From: JAPYTY01 sp036338435
Lineage (GTDB): Bacteria > Acidobacteriota > UBA6911 > RPQK01 > JADFOI01
Direction of reading: 5' to 3'
Length of the DNA: 64,000 nucleotides
Assembly (NCBI GenBank): GCA_036338435.1
Contig: JAYZCG010000002.1
Coordinates: forward strand, 8,622-72,621
In this document: positions 8,596-18,139 of the stretch, piece by piece
Position numbering within the stretch: position 1 is the first letter of the stretch
Layout: each line of letters begins with the position of its first letter
Made by a program: the position numbers and the translations under genes
The notes under the pieces: generated by a model
Database searches by the model: none
What the model saw: only the letters and a program-made list of their open reading frames with translations
Told to the model about the DNA's origin: nothing

Positions 8596-9483
8596 TTGAT
8601 CAGCATTATTCTGCCAACTTTTAATCGGCGCCAATTTCTGAAACAGGCCATTGAATCAGTAGTCAAGCAGACTATAAAGGAGTGGGAATTGCTAGTTGTC
8701 GATGATGGATCTGACGACAACAGTTGGAATATCATTCAAGAATTTCAAGATCAACGTATCTACTATCTTTACCAACGCAATCAAGGCGTCAGTAGTGCAC
8801 GCAATACTGGCATTAAACTATCTCACTTCCCTTGGATCTGTCTCCTAGACAGCGACGACTATTGGCATCCGACCAAGCTACAAAAACAGCTTGAAGTACT
8901 TGAACGTCATCCTCAATACAGAATGATTTACACAGATGAGATTTGGATTCGAAAAGGACAGAGGGTAAATCCCAGGAAAATACACCGTAAGTACTGCGGC
9001 TGGATTTATCATCGCTGCTTACCACTATGTATTATCAGCCCTAGCTCAGCACTAATCGACCGGAAAATTTTTGATAAGATTGGACTCTTCGACGTGAACT
9101 TTCCTGTTTGTGAAGATTACGAAATGTGGCTGAGAATCTCCTCTCAATATCCTATTTTTTTCCTGGAAAAACCCCTAATTGTTAAATTAGGAGGCCATGC
9201 TGACCAGTTGTCTAAAAGCATGTGGGGACTAGATCGCTACAGAGTAAAAGCTTTAATAAAAAACTATCTACATGGACACCTCACGCCACAGCAAAAAGTG
9301 TGGACAACTCGTGAGATCGTTGACAAAGCTAGGATTTTAACCAGTGGTTTTACTAATCACAAAAAGTGGAGTGAAGCTAAAAAATACCAGAAAATAGCCC
9401 AAAGTTGGTCAAAAAAAGACCAAATCACAGCCCAAAGTCTACCACCTCACATGCCTAGGGCATCCTCTTCAGGAGCAAAATAG
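8596..9483 (+). CDS. family 2 glycosyltransferase
   Basis: A 295-residue GT-A glycosyltransferase: IILPTFNRRQFL near 4-15, VVDDGSDDNSW near 35-45, GVSSARNTGI near 64-73, and the DxD motif LDSDDYW near 84-90. A basic C-terminal tail (after about 250) is rich in Lys/Gln. It is predicted to be cytoplasmic and to transfer an unidentified sugar onto a cell-surface glycan. The open frame begins at a TTG codon with no strong ribosome-binding site, so the start is uncertain. Its last 37 bases overlap the convergent VWA gene. It sits apart from the polysaccharide genes at 1-6057, separated by the radical SAM, haem and tRNA genes. Confidence 0.8.
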   Translation: MISIILPTFNRRQFLKQAIESVVKQTIKEWELLVVDDGSDDNSWNIIQEFQDQRIYYLYQRNQGVSSARNTGIKLSHFPWICLLDSDDYWHPTKLQKQLEVLERHPQYRMIYTDEIWIRKGQRVNPRKIHRKYCGWIYHRCLPLCIISPSSALIDRKIFDKIGLFDVNFPVCEDYEMWLRISSQYPIFFLEKPLIVKLGGHADQLSKSMWGLDRYRVKALIKNYLHGHLTPQQKVWTTREIVDKARILTSGFTNHKKWSEAKKYQKIAQSWSKKDQITAQSLPPHMPRASSSGAK

Positions 9484-10379
9484 CCCTGGCGATGGCGTAT
9501 ATTCACAGAGTCACGAGACACCTTTACTTTGATTTCTCGAAACTTACCGTCCTTCCTCTTATTGGTCGGCACATAGGTAAGATTATATTGACTACGAAGT
9601 TCCTGATTGACTTCCTGAAAAGCTTCAGTCAACTGGCTGGTGGAATAGGGGAAAAAGACTCTTCCACCTGTCCTTTCAGTTAACTGTTTAAGCGCGTTGT
9701 CCCCTTCATGATCAACATCGGCTCCAATCCGCGTAGTACTGATAGCATAGATTGTGATTTCTGCTTGGTAAGCCATACGCAGAGTCTCTTCAAAAGTATG
9801 TTTGCTGGTGAGATCTGCACCATCAGAAAGAATCACTAAGGTCTTACGTCCTGGTTGATTTAGCATTTTTTGCTCTGATACCAGATAAATGGCATCGTAT
9901 AGTGAAGTCCCGCCGCCCGCCTTTAACTGTTCTATTTCCTGGATTAGCTCGTTGGGATTTGAGGTGAAATCATGGAGTAGTGTTACTCCAGTATCAAATT
10001 CAACCAATGCCACCCGATCAAAAGGACGCATAACAGCATAGAGAAAATCGATCGCGGTCTCCTTCTCAAATGGCAGCTTGAGACGAACACTGGAACTTGT
10101 ATCCAAACAAAGCCCGATGGTCAACGGAAGATTAACCTGCTGGGCAAAATTTGTCACAGACTGTAGGGCCCCATCCTCATAAACTTCGAAATCTTCCTTA
10201 GTAAGGTCAGTTATAAACGCACGGGTATCTTTGTCGTGAATTGTTGCTAATACATTGACAGCATCCACTGCCACTCTAAAAGGCACATCTTCCTCTTGAT
10301 CAGTGCCCTGAGGTAATAGATCAGACACCGAAAACAACGTTAAAAGTAACAGCAACAACTGAAATCTTCGAAATACCAT
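9447..10379 (-). CDS. VWFA-related domain protein (acidobacterial type), exported
   Basis: A 310-residue protein with an N-terminal signal segment (about 5-24), then an immunoglobulin-like region with ITDLTKEDFEVYEDG near 56-70, typical of the VWFA-related proteins expanded in Acidobacteriota. The von Willebrand A domain follows, with a DxSxS-like MIDAS (LDTSSS near 92-97), GGGTSLYDA near 154-162 and ILSDGAD near 183-189. It ends with RHRQGYF. Such proteins are thought to mediate metal-dependent protein contacts in the periplasm; the ligand is unknown. It is seven bases upstream of the RluD-like gene stop, so it is the last gene of an lgt-rluD-VWA run. Confidence 0.85.
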   Translation of the reverse strand: MVFRRFQLLLLLLTLFSVSDLLPQGTDQEEDVPFRVAVDAVNVLATIHDKDTRAFITDLTKEDFEVYEDGALQSVTNFAQQVNLPLTIGLCLDTSSSVRLKLPFEKETAIDFLYAVMRPFDRVALVEFDTGVTLLHDFTSNPNELIQEIEQLKAGGGTSLYDAIYLVSEQKMLNQPGRKTLVILSDGADLTSKHTFEETLRMAYQAEITIYAISTTRIGADVDHEGDNALKQLTERTGGRVFFPYSTSQLTEAFQEVNQELRSQYNLTYVPTNKRKDGKFREIKVKVSRDSVNIRHRQGYFAPEEDALGM

Positions 10380-10386
10380 TGCCCTA

Positions 10387-11328
10387 TTATTTCAGAGCTT
10401 GCAGGAATTCGACAAGTTCATTTGGAAGCTGTATCTCAAAAGACACCCTCTTTCCAGTGTCAGGGTGAACAAATGCCAGAAAGTCAGCGTGAAGAAAATA
10501 TCGTTTGAGCCGCCGAATAAACTTTACTAGATCCGGGTCCTTGACCCGTTGAACTGCCTTTTTACCATATATCTCATCACCCACAACTGGGTGACCTAAA
10601 TGCTGAAAATGGACACGTATTTGATGGGTCCGTCCGGTGTGAGGATAGATATGAACATGAGTAAAATCTTGATAGTTACAAATAGTCTCATAGCGAGTCA
10701 CAGCCTTACGTGCACGTCGGCTACGCGTCGATATTTTAGTTCGGGCATAAGGATCCCTTCCAAGAGGCACATCGATTGTGCCGGAAATATTTTTGAGATG
10801 CCCATAGACCAATGCCACATACCGTTTCTCAACTTGTCGGTTCTTAAACTGACGAGCCAGAAATTCGTGTGTCTGGTCATTTTTAGCCACCACCATCAGT
10901 CCAGACGTTGCTTTGTCTAACCGATGAACGATTCCGGGACGAATAGTCTCATGACGGCTAATAGACTGAAAATGGTAGAGTAACCCATTGGCCAACGTAC
11001 CCTGGCGATTTCCTGTACCGGGATGTACCACCAAATTGGCTGGCTTGTCGACCACTACCAGAACATCGTCCTCATAAACTATCTTGAACGGAATAGCTTC
11101 AGGGTTCAGCTTAACTGGCTCAGGTGGAGGAGGAACTATTACAATTTGATCCTTCGGACTCACCCTGTAATTTGCCTTGCACCGCCTTCCCTGAATAGTT
11201 ACATGCCCGGACTCAATCCATCGCTGTAGAATACTGCGGCTAAACTGCTTGAGCTTAAGGGCAAGGAAGTGATCCAGTCTACTACCTGACTCACTTGCAT
11301 CAACAGTTAGAACAATTGTCTCAGACAC
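10387..11328 (-). CDS. rluD: RluA/RluD-family 23S rRNA pseudouridine synthase
   Basis: A 313-residue protein with an N-terminal S4 RNA-binding domain (about 12-75: SRLDHFLALKLKQFSRSILQRWI) and a pseudouridine synthase domain with the catalytic HRLDKATSGL motif (Asp near 138), HPGTGNRQGTLANGLL before it and the conserved HTGRTHQIRVH loop near 223-233. RluD converts uridines in helix 69 of 23S rRNA; family alone does not fix the target here (RluC/RluD-like). The start is GTG, overlapping the end of lgt by eight bases, so it is translationally coupled to it. Confidence 0.88.
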   Translation of the reverse strand: MSETIVLTVDASESGSRLDHFLALKLKQFSRSILQRWIESGHVTIQGRRCKANYRVSPKDQIVIVPPPPEPVKLNPEAIPFKIVYEDDVLVVVDKPANLVVHPGTGNRQGTLANGLLYHFQSISRHETIRPGIVHRLDKATSGLMVVAKNDQTHEFLARQFKNRQVEKRYVALVYGHLKNISGTIDVPLGRDPYARTKISTRSRRARKAVTRYETICNYQDFTHVHIYPHTGRTHQIRVHFQHLGHPVVGDEIYGKKAVQRVKDPDLVKFIRRLKRYFLHADFLAFVHPDTGKRVSFEIQLPNELVEFLQALK

Positions 11329-12124
11329 ACTTGGCCACTTTTTGAGGACGCCTGTAACAATAGATAAGACCTGCTATCCCTACAGGCACAACCAGCAGGC
11401 TGATGAACTGAGAGGTGGACAACAAGCCATCAAACACGAACCCTCGACCTAGATCACCCCTAAAAAATTCTAATAGAAAACGAATCACACCATATAAAAC
11501 AAGATAGGACGAGAAGACCTGACCGTCAAAGCGTTTCCTTGTATAAATTCTTAACAAAATCCAAAAAAGCAAAAAAGTCATACTCGACTCGTATAGCTGG
11601 GTGGGGTGAAGGGCAACGTTGAGGGGCACACCAACATGTTGATGTGCATACTCACTACTAAACACGATTGCCCATGGCAACTCCGTAGTTTTCCCATAAT
11701 CACAGCCTGCTGCAAGACATCCTATACGTCCGATAGACTGTCCTAGAGCAATAGAAGGAGCAGCCCAATCAGCAATGGTCCAGAATCTCAGATCGGGAAC
11801 TCTTGATACCCATATCATTACTCCAACTACAGCCCCTACAAAACCCCCATAGTACACCCCTCCGGCCTGCCAAAACTCTACCGACAGGAGCCTTGAAGGG
11901 TTTTCAAAGTAGCCTCCAAAATCGGTAAATATCAGTAAAATTTTGGCTCCCACCAGAGCAGAAATAATAATGACTAGCCCTAGGTCCCAGACGCGACTGA
12001 CTGGCACACCTTCTTTCTTAGCTAAGTGTGAGGCGAAAACAATCGAGACAAGGTAGGCTGTGGCCAAAAGCAGGCCATAGGTGTGAAGCGTAATAGGGCC
12101 AAATTCTACAAGTTTTGGAAACAT
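11321..12124 (-). CDS. lgt: prolipoprotein diacylglyceryl transferase
   Basis: A 267-residue inner-membrane protein with several hydrophobic helices. It transfers diacylglycerol from phosphatidylglycerol to the lipobox cysteine of prolipoproteins. Visible signatures are the N-terminal HTYGLLLATAYL helix, YYGGFVGAVVG near 91-101, and SIGRIGCLAAGCDYGK (the Lgt signature region containing the essential arginine) near 132-147. The ATG at 12124 is preferred over the upstream TTG at 12136 because family members begin close to this point. Several lipoproteins with clear lipoboxes elsewhere in the window are its natural substrates. It heads the lgt-rluD-VWA run. Confidence 0.92.
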   Translation of the reverse strand: MFPKLVEFGPITLHTYGLLLATAYLVSIVFASHLAKKEGVPVSRVWDLGLVIIISALVGAKILLIFTDFGGYFENPSRLLSVEFWQAGGVYYGGFVGAVVGVMIWVSRVPDLRFWTIADWAAPSIALGQSIGRIGCLAAGCDYGKTTELPWAIVFSSEYAHQHVGVPLNVALHPTQLYESSMTFLLFWILLRIYTRKRFDGQVFSSYLVLYGVIRFLLEFFRGDLGRGFVFDGLLSTSQFISLLVVPVGIAGLIYCYRRPQKVAKCV

Positions 12125-12216
12125 TACATCACCCAACCTACTATGCTTTGACTACCTCTGCGGATACAAAGGCCACAGTGCATGAAGAAACCACGCTCTA
12201 TATGGTAGGTGGGATA

Positions 12217-14313
12217 TCAGGAACTTTTCTCCTCTTTGTCACGTCGTGCTTCCTCTATGATGCGCTCGGTTAATTGCGATGGAACAATGTCGTAGTGGGA
12301 GTGATCCATATGGAAATTACCTCTTCCTCCTGTTAGGGAGGTGAGGGTTGGTGCATAATTCAACATTTCAGACATAGGCACATTTGCACCAATTACCTGA
12401 GTAGCTCCCTTTACATCCATTCCCAAAATTCGACCCCGTCTACCATTTAAGTCACCAATCACATCCCCTGCGCTGTCCTCAGGAACATAGACTTCAATGT
12501 TCATAATGGGCTCAAGCAATACTGGCTTAGCCTGTTCCATGGCTTTTTTAAAGGCTTGTAATCCGGCAAGTTTAAAAGCCATGTCCGAGGAATCCACATC
12601 GTGATAGCTACCATCGTAGAGGGTAATCTTAAAATCCATTACCGGATAACCTGCCAAAAATCCTTTCTCAGCAGCTTCCACTATTCCTTTTTCAACAGCG
12701 GGAATATAATTTTTGGGAATTGATCCGCCGAAAATCTCATCGACAAATTCAAATCCGCCGTCTCTCTCGAGAGGTTCCATTCTAATCTTGCAATCACCAT
12801 ACTGGCCGTGTCCACCGCTCTGCTTCTTATGTTTTCCCTGTACATCTGCGGTCCCAGTAATGGTCTCCCGGTAAGCAACCTTTGGAGTATTTAGTAACAC
12901 TTCGACCCCAAATTTCTTTTTGAGCTTGCCCACGGCCACTTCAACATGAAGTTGTCCACTTCCAGCTAACAAAAATTCTTTAGTCCGAGAATCTCGACGA
13001 AAACTCAAAGAGGGATCCTCTTCAAGCAAGCGTGCAATAGCATGACTCATTTTATCTTCATCACCTCGAGACTTCGGTTCGACAGCAAAACTGATAGCCT
13101 GCTCAGGAAATTCTATCCTCTTGAAGGGACTGTTAAAAGATCGCACGGCCAGAGTATCCCCAGTGTTGGTCTCTTTAAGTTTAAGAACGCCACAAATATC
13201 TCCCGTGTGAACCTTGGCAATGCCCTCATGATTTTTGCCCTGCATTAATTGGAGAGTTCCTAACCGTTCCTCCATGTCTCTGGATAGGTTTTTTAGACTT
13301 GAATCTGACTCAAGTGTGCCAGAAAAAACTTTAATCAAATTAATTCGTCCAGCAAAAGGATCTGCCAATGTTTTCAAAACGAACCCAGCCACTGGATCAC
13401 TGCCCTCTACAGCTTCGAATCCTTTTTCCTCCTGTGTTTTACTATCAACTACAGTGATAGGTCCACGCTCCAAGGGGTTAGGAAATAATTTTGTGATCCC
13501 GTCCAACAGTTGTTTGACACCTATGTTCTGCGTGGAAGAAACACAAAAAACAGGAAAAACCTCCTGTTTTTGCATTGCTTTGCGAAGACCACCCAACAAT
13601 TCTTCATCGGACAAAGCACCTTCGTCGAAGAATTTTTCCATGAGTTCATCATCATTCTCGGCAATCATCTCAATCAATTCTTCACGGCGCTTGTTTGCAT
13701 CTGCTTGTAACTCATCGGGAACAGCCTCTTCTTTGAATTTTCCGCCTGGATTGTCTTCATACCTATAGGCTTTGTTCTGGAGGAGATCCACAACACCCTG
13801 AAAATTTTGCTCCTCCCCAATTGGCAATTGTACGGGAATCACAGAACGTCCGAAAGTAGCATGCAAAGACTCTAAGGTCCGACTGAAACTGGCTCGATCT
13901 CGATCAAGGCGGTTAACCACGATAGCGCGAGGGAGTTGAAACTCCTCAGCATAAGACCAAACCAATTCCGTTTGAACCTCAACTCCGGCAACAGCGTCCA
14001 CCACTACGACAGCTGTTTCAGCACCCACCATCGATGCCTTAGTGTCGAGAATAAAGGTCCTATATCCAGGTGTATCTAGAACATTAATTTTGACACCATC
14101 CCATTCCATATGGGCTAATGCTGTGTTGATGCTGAAACACCTCTCTATTTCATCTTCGTCAAAGTCCGTTACAGTATTACCTTCCTCAACACGACCCAGC
14201 CGATTTACTGCTCCAGCAGAGTAAAGAAATGCACTCGTTAAAGAAGTCTTCCCAGCATCTCCGTGACCTACAAGAGCGATGTTTCGTATACCCTCACTTT
14301 CGAATACCTTCAT
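12217..14313 (-). CDS. elongation factor G paralogue (EF-G2 type)
   Basis: About 698 residues from the ATG at 14313, which has an AGGGAGG ribosome-binding site; the open frame continues upstream but the family start MKVFESEGIRNIALVGHGDAGKT fits here. The G-domain P-loop GHGDAGKT is at about 15-22, DTPG near 81-84 and NRLD near 136-139, where canonical EF-G has NKMD. Domains II-V follow. The switch-I and NKxD regions differ from housekeeping EF-G, matching the divergent EF-G-like group often annotated FusA2. It may act in translocation, recycling or stress; its role is not settled in the family. No rpsL/rpsG/tuf genes are nearby, supporting a second copy. Confidence 0.85.
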   Translation of the reverse strand: MKVFESEGIRNIALVGHGDAGKTSLTSAFLYSAGAVNRLGRVEEGNTVTDFDEDEIERCFSINTALAHMEWDGVKINVLDTPGYRTFILDTKASMVGAETAVVVVDAVAGVEVQTELVWSYAEEFQLPRAIVVNRLDRDRASFSRTLESLHATFGRSVIPVQLPIGEEQNFQGVVDLLQNKAYRYEDNPGGKFKEEAVPDELQADANKRREELIEMIAENDDELMEKFFDEGALSDEELLGGLRKAMQKQEVFPVFCVSSTQNIGVKQLLDGITKLFPNPLERGPITVVDSKTQEEKGFEAVEGSDPVAGFVLKTLADPFAGRINLIKVFSGTLESDSSLKNLSRDMEERLGTLQLMQGKNHEGIAKVHTGDICGVLKLKETNTGDTLAVRSFNSPFKRIEFPEQAISFAVEPKSRGDEDKMSHAIARLLEEDPSLSFRRDSRTKEFLLAGSGQLHVEVAVGKLKKKFGVEVLLNTPKVAYRETITGTADVQGKHKKQSGGHGQYGDCKIRMEPLERDGGFEFVDEIFGGSIPKNYIPAVEKGIVEAAEKGFLAGYPVMDFKITLYDGSYHDVDSSDMAFKLAGLQAFKKAMEQAKPVLLEPIMNIEVYVPEDSAGDVIGDLNGRRGRILGMDVKGATQVIGANVPMSEMLNYAPTLTSLTGGRGNFHMDHSHYDIVPSQLTERIIEEARRDKEEKSS

Positions 14314-14365
14314 AAAAAAGCCTCCCTGGAGTATAGTTTGAGTACCAGAAATGTAACATAGGGAT

Positions 14366-15364
14366 ATGGAGTTTTCAATTTCATCACCAGACAGTTCCTG
14401 TAGACTCACTGAAGTGTTCACTTCTAGTAATAGGCATGTGCACATTATTCCAAGATCCCTTTCCGCATACACACTCTTTCTTTTTCTGAGCAGCTTATGT
14501 TTTCTGCCTTCTTGTACTAACACCGCAGCCCAGATTGATCTGATTGACGGCAACAATGCCATGCACCACGTGGAACAGATTGTTGGCTTTGGCCCCCATC
14601 CTTCCGGAAGCAATGCCCAAAAAAAAGTCGGAGCCTATATTGTGAGTCAGTTGGAATCATATGGACTGGAGGTAAACACTCAGACCTTCCGGCCCGTGAC
14701 TCCTATAGGACGACGTGAAATGAAAAATATCTGGGCTACTTCTACGGGTACGACTGAATCAGTGATCATCCTAGCTAGTCACTACGATAGCAAGTATTTC
14801 GAAGAGTTCCCTTTTGTGGGGGCCAATGACAGCGGATCAAGTACTGCTCTAGTGTTAGAATTAGCTAGAATCTTGACCATCGAAAATACCACCGACCATA
14901 CCCTGTGGTTTGTTTTCTTCGACGGAGAAGAGGCCTTTCTTGACTGGACTACTACGGACAGTCTCTATGGTAGCCGAGCATTTCTTGGAATGCTTAAAGC
15001 CAGCGGTCGTCTTCATCGCATTGACGCCTTGCTTTTATTGGACATGATAGGAGGCAAAGATTTAGCATTTCGCAAAGATACCAATTCGACTACTTGGCTT
15101 AATACCATCATCTGGGATACAGCATCCCAGATGGGTTACGACAACATCTTTCAAATGCGAGGAAGTACAACAGTTCAAGACGACCACATCCCATTTGCCA
15201 AAGAGAAGATTCCAGTTGTCGACATTATTGATCTAGATTACATCCACTGGCATCGCCAAGGAGATACTATTGACAAGCTTTCCGTCAATAGTTTTGAGAT
15301 AGTAGGTAATGTAGTTTTAGCGAGCCTACCCACTATCAGCCAATACCTTCTGGAAAAGCACTGA
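14366..15364 (+). CDS. M28-family glutaminyl-peptide cyclotransferase-like lipoprotein
   Basis: A 332-residue exported protein. A hydrophobic segment ends in a lipobox-like LPSC (Cys near 50), so it is probably a lipoprotein. The catalytic domain resembles animal-type glutaminyl cyclases of the M28 fold: ASHYDSK near 138-144, GANDSGSSTALVLELAR near 152-168, FFDGEEAF near 185-192, DSLYGSRAFL, and DDHIPF near 271-276 followed by HWH. These supply the zinc and acid-base residues. It would convert N-terminal Gln to pyroglutamate or act as an aminopeptidase. It is divergent from the EF-G2 gene, 52 bp apart. The first ATG may be too far upstream; a start nearer the signal peptide is possible. Confidence 0.78.
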   Translation: MEFSISSPDSSCRLTEVFTSSNRHVHIIPRSLSAYTLFLFLSSLCFLPSCTNTAAQIDLIDGNNAMHHVEQIVGFGPHPSGSNAQKKVGAYIVSQLESYGLEVNTQTFRPVTPIGRREMKNIWATSTGTTESVIILASHYDSKYFEEFPFVGANDSGSSTALVLELARILTIENTTDHTLWFVFFDGEEAFLDWTTTDSLYGSRAFLGMLKASGRLHRIDALLLLDMIGGKDLAFRKDTNSTTWLNTIIWDTASQMGYDNIFQMRGSTTVQDDHIPFAKEKIPVVDIIDLDYIHWHRQGDTIDKLSVNSFEIVGNVVLASLPTISQYLLEKH

Positions 15365-15430
15365 GAGATTAGCTCACTAGCACACGTGGTAGTTGACCCA
15401 AACGTTCGGGGTTAAGGCCAAGGAAAGAAT

Positions 15431-17833
15431 TTAGTCCGAGGTCGCGACCTCGACTACTTCTGCATAGTCACAATCTGAACTATTGCACACATGAGTTACA
15501 CCTTCTTTTTTGCTTATATTCTCCACCGTATAGGGCGCTCCACACTCTGGACATTTCTGATCTATCGGTTTTTTCCAAAGAACAAATTTGCACTCAGGAA
15601 AGGTACTGCACCCGTAGAAGATACGGCCCCGACGTGATCTACGTCGTACAATCTGGCCCTTACCACAGTCAGGACAGTCAACTCCTGTAGTTTGCTGTTT
15701 GATATATCTACAATCTGGATAATTTCCACAAGCCACGAAGGCTCCATAAGGTCCGTTTTTTTGCATTAACTTTGAGCCACACTGCGGACAGTCTTCATCT
15801 GGCACTTCAATGCTTTCGATTTGTTCTCCAGGAGATGAGATCTTCTGAGTATTTTTGCACTCAGGGTAGCCAGAGCATGCCCAGAATTCACCAAATCTAC
15901 CTTTCTTCCGCACCATTGGTTTGTCGCACTGCTCACAAAGCAGTTCTTCTAATGCTACCTCTTCTTCCTGAGATGCCTCATCTCCTTCTTTTGGAACCTC
16001 TCGTGTATTTTTACATTCCGGATATTTACTGCACGCCATGAATCTCCCAAATCGACCCCACCGAATCACCATCTCTCCACCACATTTCTCACACTTCTCA
16101 CCTGTTGGGATTTCCTCTTTTTTCAGGTTCTTCATGTTCTTACTAGCTTGCTCGAGCTCTTTAGAAAATTCAGTGTAAAACTCCTGGAGTGTGTGTACCC
16201 AATCTTCTCTACCACTTTCAATCTCGTCCAGATCTTGCTCTAACTTAGCCGTATAATCGTAAGCAAAAATCTCTTCAAAGTTCACAACCAACAACTCAAT
16301 TACGGCCTCCCCAACCTCAGTTGGCACAAAACGCCTCTCATCTTTTTGTACATAGTCGCGCATGATCACAGAAAGGATTTGGGCATAGGTTGAAGGACGT
16401 CCAATTCCTTTTTCTTCCAATGCCTTAATCAAAGTAGCTTCGTTATACCTTGCAGGTGGTTGGGTGAACTTTTGCTCTGGCAGAAGTTCTGTTACTTCGA
16501 GAGTCTCCCCCTCAACAACGGCAGGCAATATTTTCTTGTTTTCATCCAGATCTGCCTTCTCCGTATCTGCTTGGTATACCTTCATAAACCCATCAAATCT
16601 CATAATCGTGCCCACAGCCTTGAACTGAGTTCTACCCGCATCGATGACCATTGCCGTCTGATCAAAAAGGGCAGGATTCATCTGTGAAGCTACAAAACGC
16701 CTCCAGATAAGCTGATAAAGACGATATTCATCCCGCTCCACAAAACCCTTAACCTTTTCAGGGGTTCGCAACACAGAAGTGGGCCGAACTGCCTCATGTG
16801 CATCCTGTGCTCCCTTTTTACTCTTATATCCAACAGGTTTAGACGGCAGATATGCATCTCCAAAATGAGCCTTGACGTATTCACGAAGCTCAGAAAGTGC
16901 AGCATCTGAAACACGTGTAGAATCAGTACGCATGTAGGTAATCAAACCGACCCGACCCTCTGCCCCCATCTCGATGCCTTCGTAAAGATGCTGAGCCAAA
17001 ACCATGGTTTTTTTAACTGAAAACCTGAGTTTCTGGGAAGCTTCCTGTTGAAGCTTGCTGGTAATGAAGGGAGGAACTGGATTCCTTTTCCTCTTTTTTT
17101 TGTTTACTCCAGAAATGACAAAATCAGAAGAACGTAATTCCAGAAGTAGCTCATCAGCCTCTTCTTGATTAGAAATTTTAAATTTTTTGCCGTCAAGCTT
17201 CACGGCCTTAGCCTCAATGGGAGGTGGATTCTGGGCCTTGAGGTGGACGGTGAAATTCCAGTATTCCTCAGATTTAAAAGCTCGGATCTCCTTTTCTCGC
17301 TCCACGACCATACGTAAAGCCACCGTCTGCACTCGACCCGCCGAAAGACCTCTTCGTACTTTCTGCCACAAGAGGGGGCTGACTTGATATCCGACAAGTC
17401 GGTCTAAAATTCGCCGGGCTTGCTGCGCTCCTACCTTGTTTTGATCAATGTTAGAAGGATTCTTGAAAGCATCGAGAATAGCTGATTCGGTAATTTCATT
17501 GAATAAGACACGATAGATCTTACGCTCACCGGTTCCGTTGAGTTCTTCAGCCAGATGCTGACAAATGGCCTCTCCCTCTCGATCTGGATCTGCGGCTAAA
17601 TAAATCGCTTTAAAGTTCTTGGCTATTTTCTTGAGTTCATTGACTATTTTGGCCTTTCCGGAAATAACCTGGTAAGTGGGTTGAAAATTATTTTTGGTGT
17701 CCACACCCAGGGACTTTTTTGGTAAATCCTTGATATGACCTGCTGAGGCCCTTACTGTATAGGCCTTGCCTAGATATTTCTCAATAGTCCTAGCCTTAGC
17801 TGGTGACTCAACTATAACCATTGCTTTGGGCAT
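15431..17833 (-). CDS. topA: DNA topoisomerase I (type IA)
   Basis: An 800-residue type IA topoisomerase that relaxes negative supercoils. The N-terminal Toprim domain has VESPAKARTIEKYLG near 8-22 and AADPDREGEAI near 110-120; the active-site tyrosine is in GLITYMRTDSTRVS near 301-314. The C-terminal third carries five four-cysteine zinc-ribbon modules (starting near residues 586, 634, 682, 717 and 758), one or two more than many homologues. The start ATG has GAGGATC six bases upstream. The gene is convergent with the M28 gene and divergent from mqnA. Confidence 0.95.
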   Translation of the reverse strand: MPKAMVIVESPAKARTIEKYLGKAYTVRASAGHIKDLPKKSLGVDTKNNFQPTYQVISGKAKIVNELKKIAKNFKAIYLAADPDREGEAICQHLAEELNGTGERKIYRVLFNEITESAILDAFKNPSNIDQNKVGAQQARRILDRLVGYQVSPLLWQKVRRGLSAGRVQTVALRMVVEREKEIRAFKSEEYWNFTVHLKAQNPPPIEAKAVKLDGKKFKISNQEEADELLLELRSSDFVISGVNKKKRKRNPVPPFITSKLQQEASQKLRFSVKKTMVLAQHLYEGIEMGAEGRVGLITYMRTDSTRVSDAALSELREYVKAHFGDAYLPSKPVGYKSKKGAQDAHEAVRPTSVLRTPEKVKGFVERDEYRLYQLIWRRFVASQMNPALFDQTAMVIDAGRTQFKAVGTIMRFDGFMKVYQADTEKADLDENKKILPAVVEGETLEVTELLPEQKFTQPPARYNEATLIKALEEKGIGRPSTYAQILSVIMRDYVQKDERRFVPTEVGEAVIELLVVNFEEIFAYDYTAKLEQDLDEIESGREDWVHTLQEFYTEFSKELEQASKNMKNLKKEEIPTGEKCEKCGGEMVIRWGRFGRFMACSKYPECKNTREVPKEGDEASQEEEVALEELLCEQCDKPMVRKKGRFGEFWACSGYPECKNTQKISSPGEQIESIEVPDEDCPQCGSKLMQKNGPYGAFVACGNYPDCRYIKQQTTGVDCPDCGKGQIVRRRSRRGRIFYGCSTFPECKFVLWKKPIDQKCPECGAPYTVENISKKEGVTHVCNSSDCDYAEVVEVATSD

Positions 17834-18093
17834 TGATCCTCTAGCTCCTATCCTCTGTAGCTCCTGCTTTAGAATAGCCTATTTTTCGGCATACTTCATC
17901 AGAGGCGTTGATAGATCGGTATTTTCTGGATTCCATATTTTACTTTTTTAGAAAAAATCACAACATCAAAAATTTCTAGTTCCCAACTCACCGCACGCCA
18001 TACTTTAATATTAGTTACTGACTTTCCTTCCACTCTATTCACACCTATGCATCAAATAGTTGAGTATTCGATCCCAACAACTACAGGCCATGC
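17834..18093. other. intergenic region between divergent topA and mqnA
   Basis: The gap between topA and the chosen mqnA start is 306 bp. The topA side has a repeated GGAGCTA (minus strand, 17842-17848 and 17858-17864), each followed by a GAGGAT-type sequence. The middle is AT-rich with no supported ORF. The mqnA promoter candidate is listed separately. Confidence 0.5.
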
Positions 18094-18123
18094 TTGGTTG
18101 AAAAACAGTTGCTCTGCTATGAT
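18094..18123 (+). promoter_or_regulatory. candidate promoter of the mqnA-namZ operon
   Basis: TTGGTT (18094-18099), an 18-bp spacer, and TATGAT (18118-18123). The predicted start lies about ten bases before the ATG at 18140, which favours that ATG over the upstream in-frame ATGs. Confidence 0.45.
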
Positions 18124-18139
18124 TTCACTGCTAGATGTT

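Noticed and set aside
13235..13768. 177-codon plus-strand open frame
   Set aside because: Lies entirely inside the EF-G2 gene on the other strand and has low-complexity Ser-rich content; a shadow frame.
14314..14613. 100-codon upstream extension of the EF-G2 frame
   Set aside because: The ATG at 14313 has a strong AGGGAGG site and matches the family start; the extension overlaps the divergent gene.
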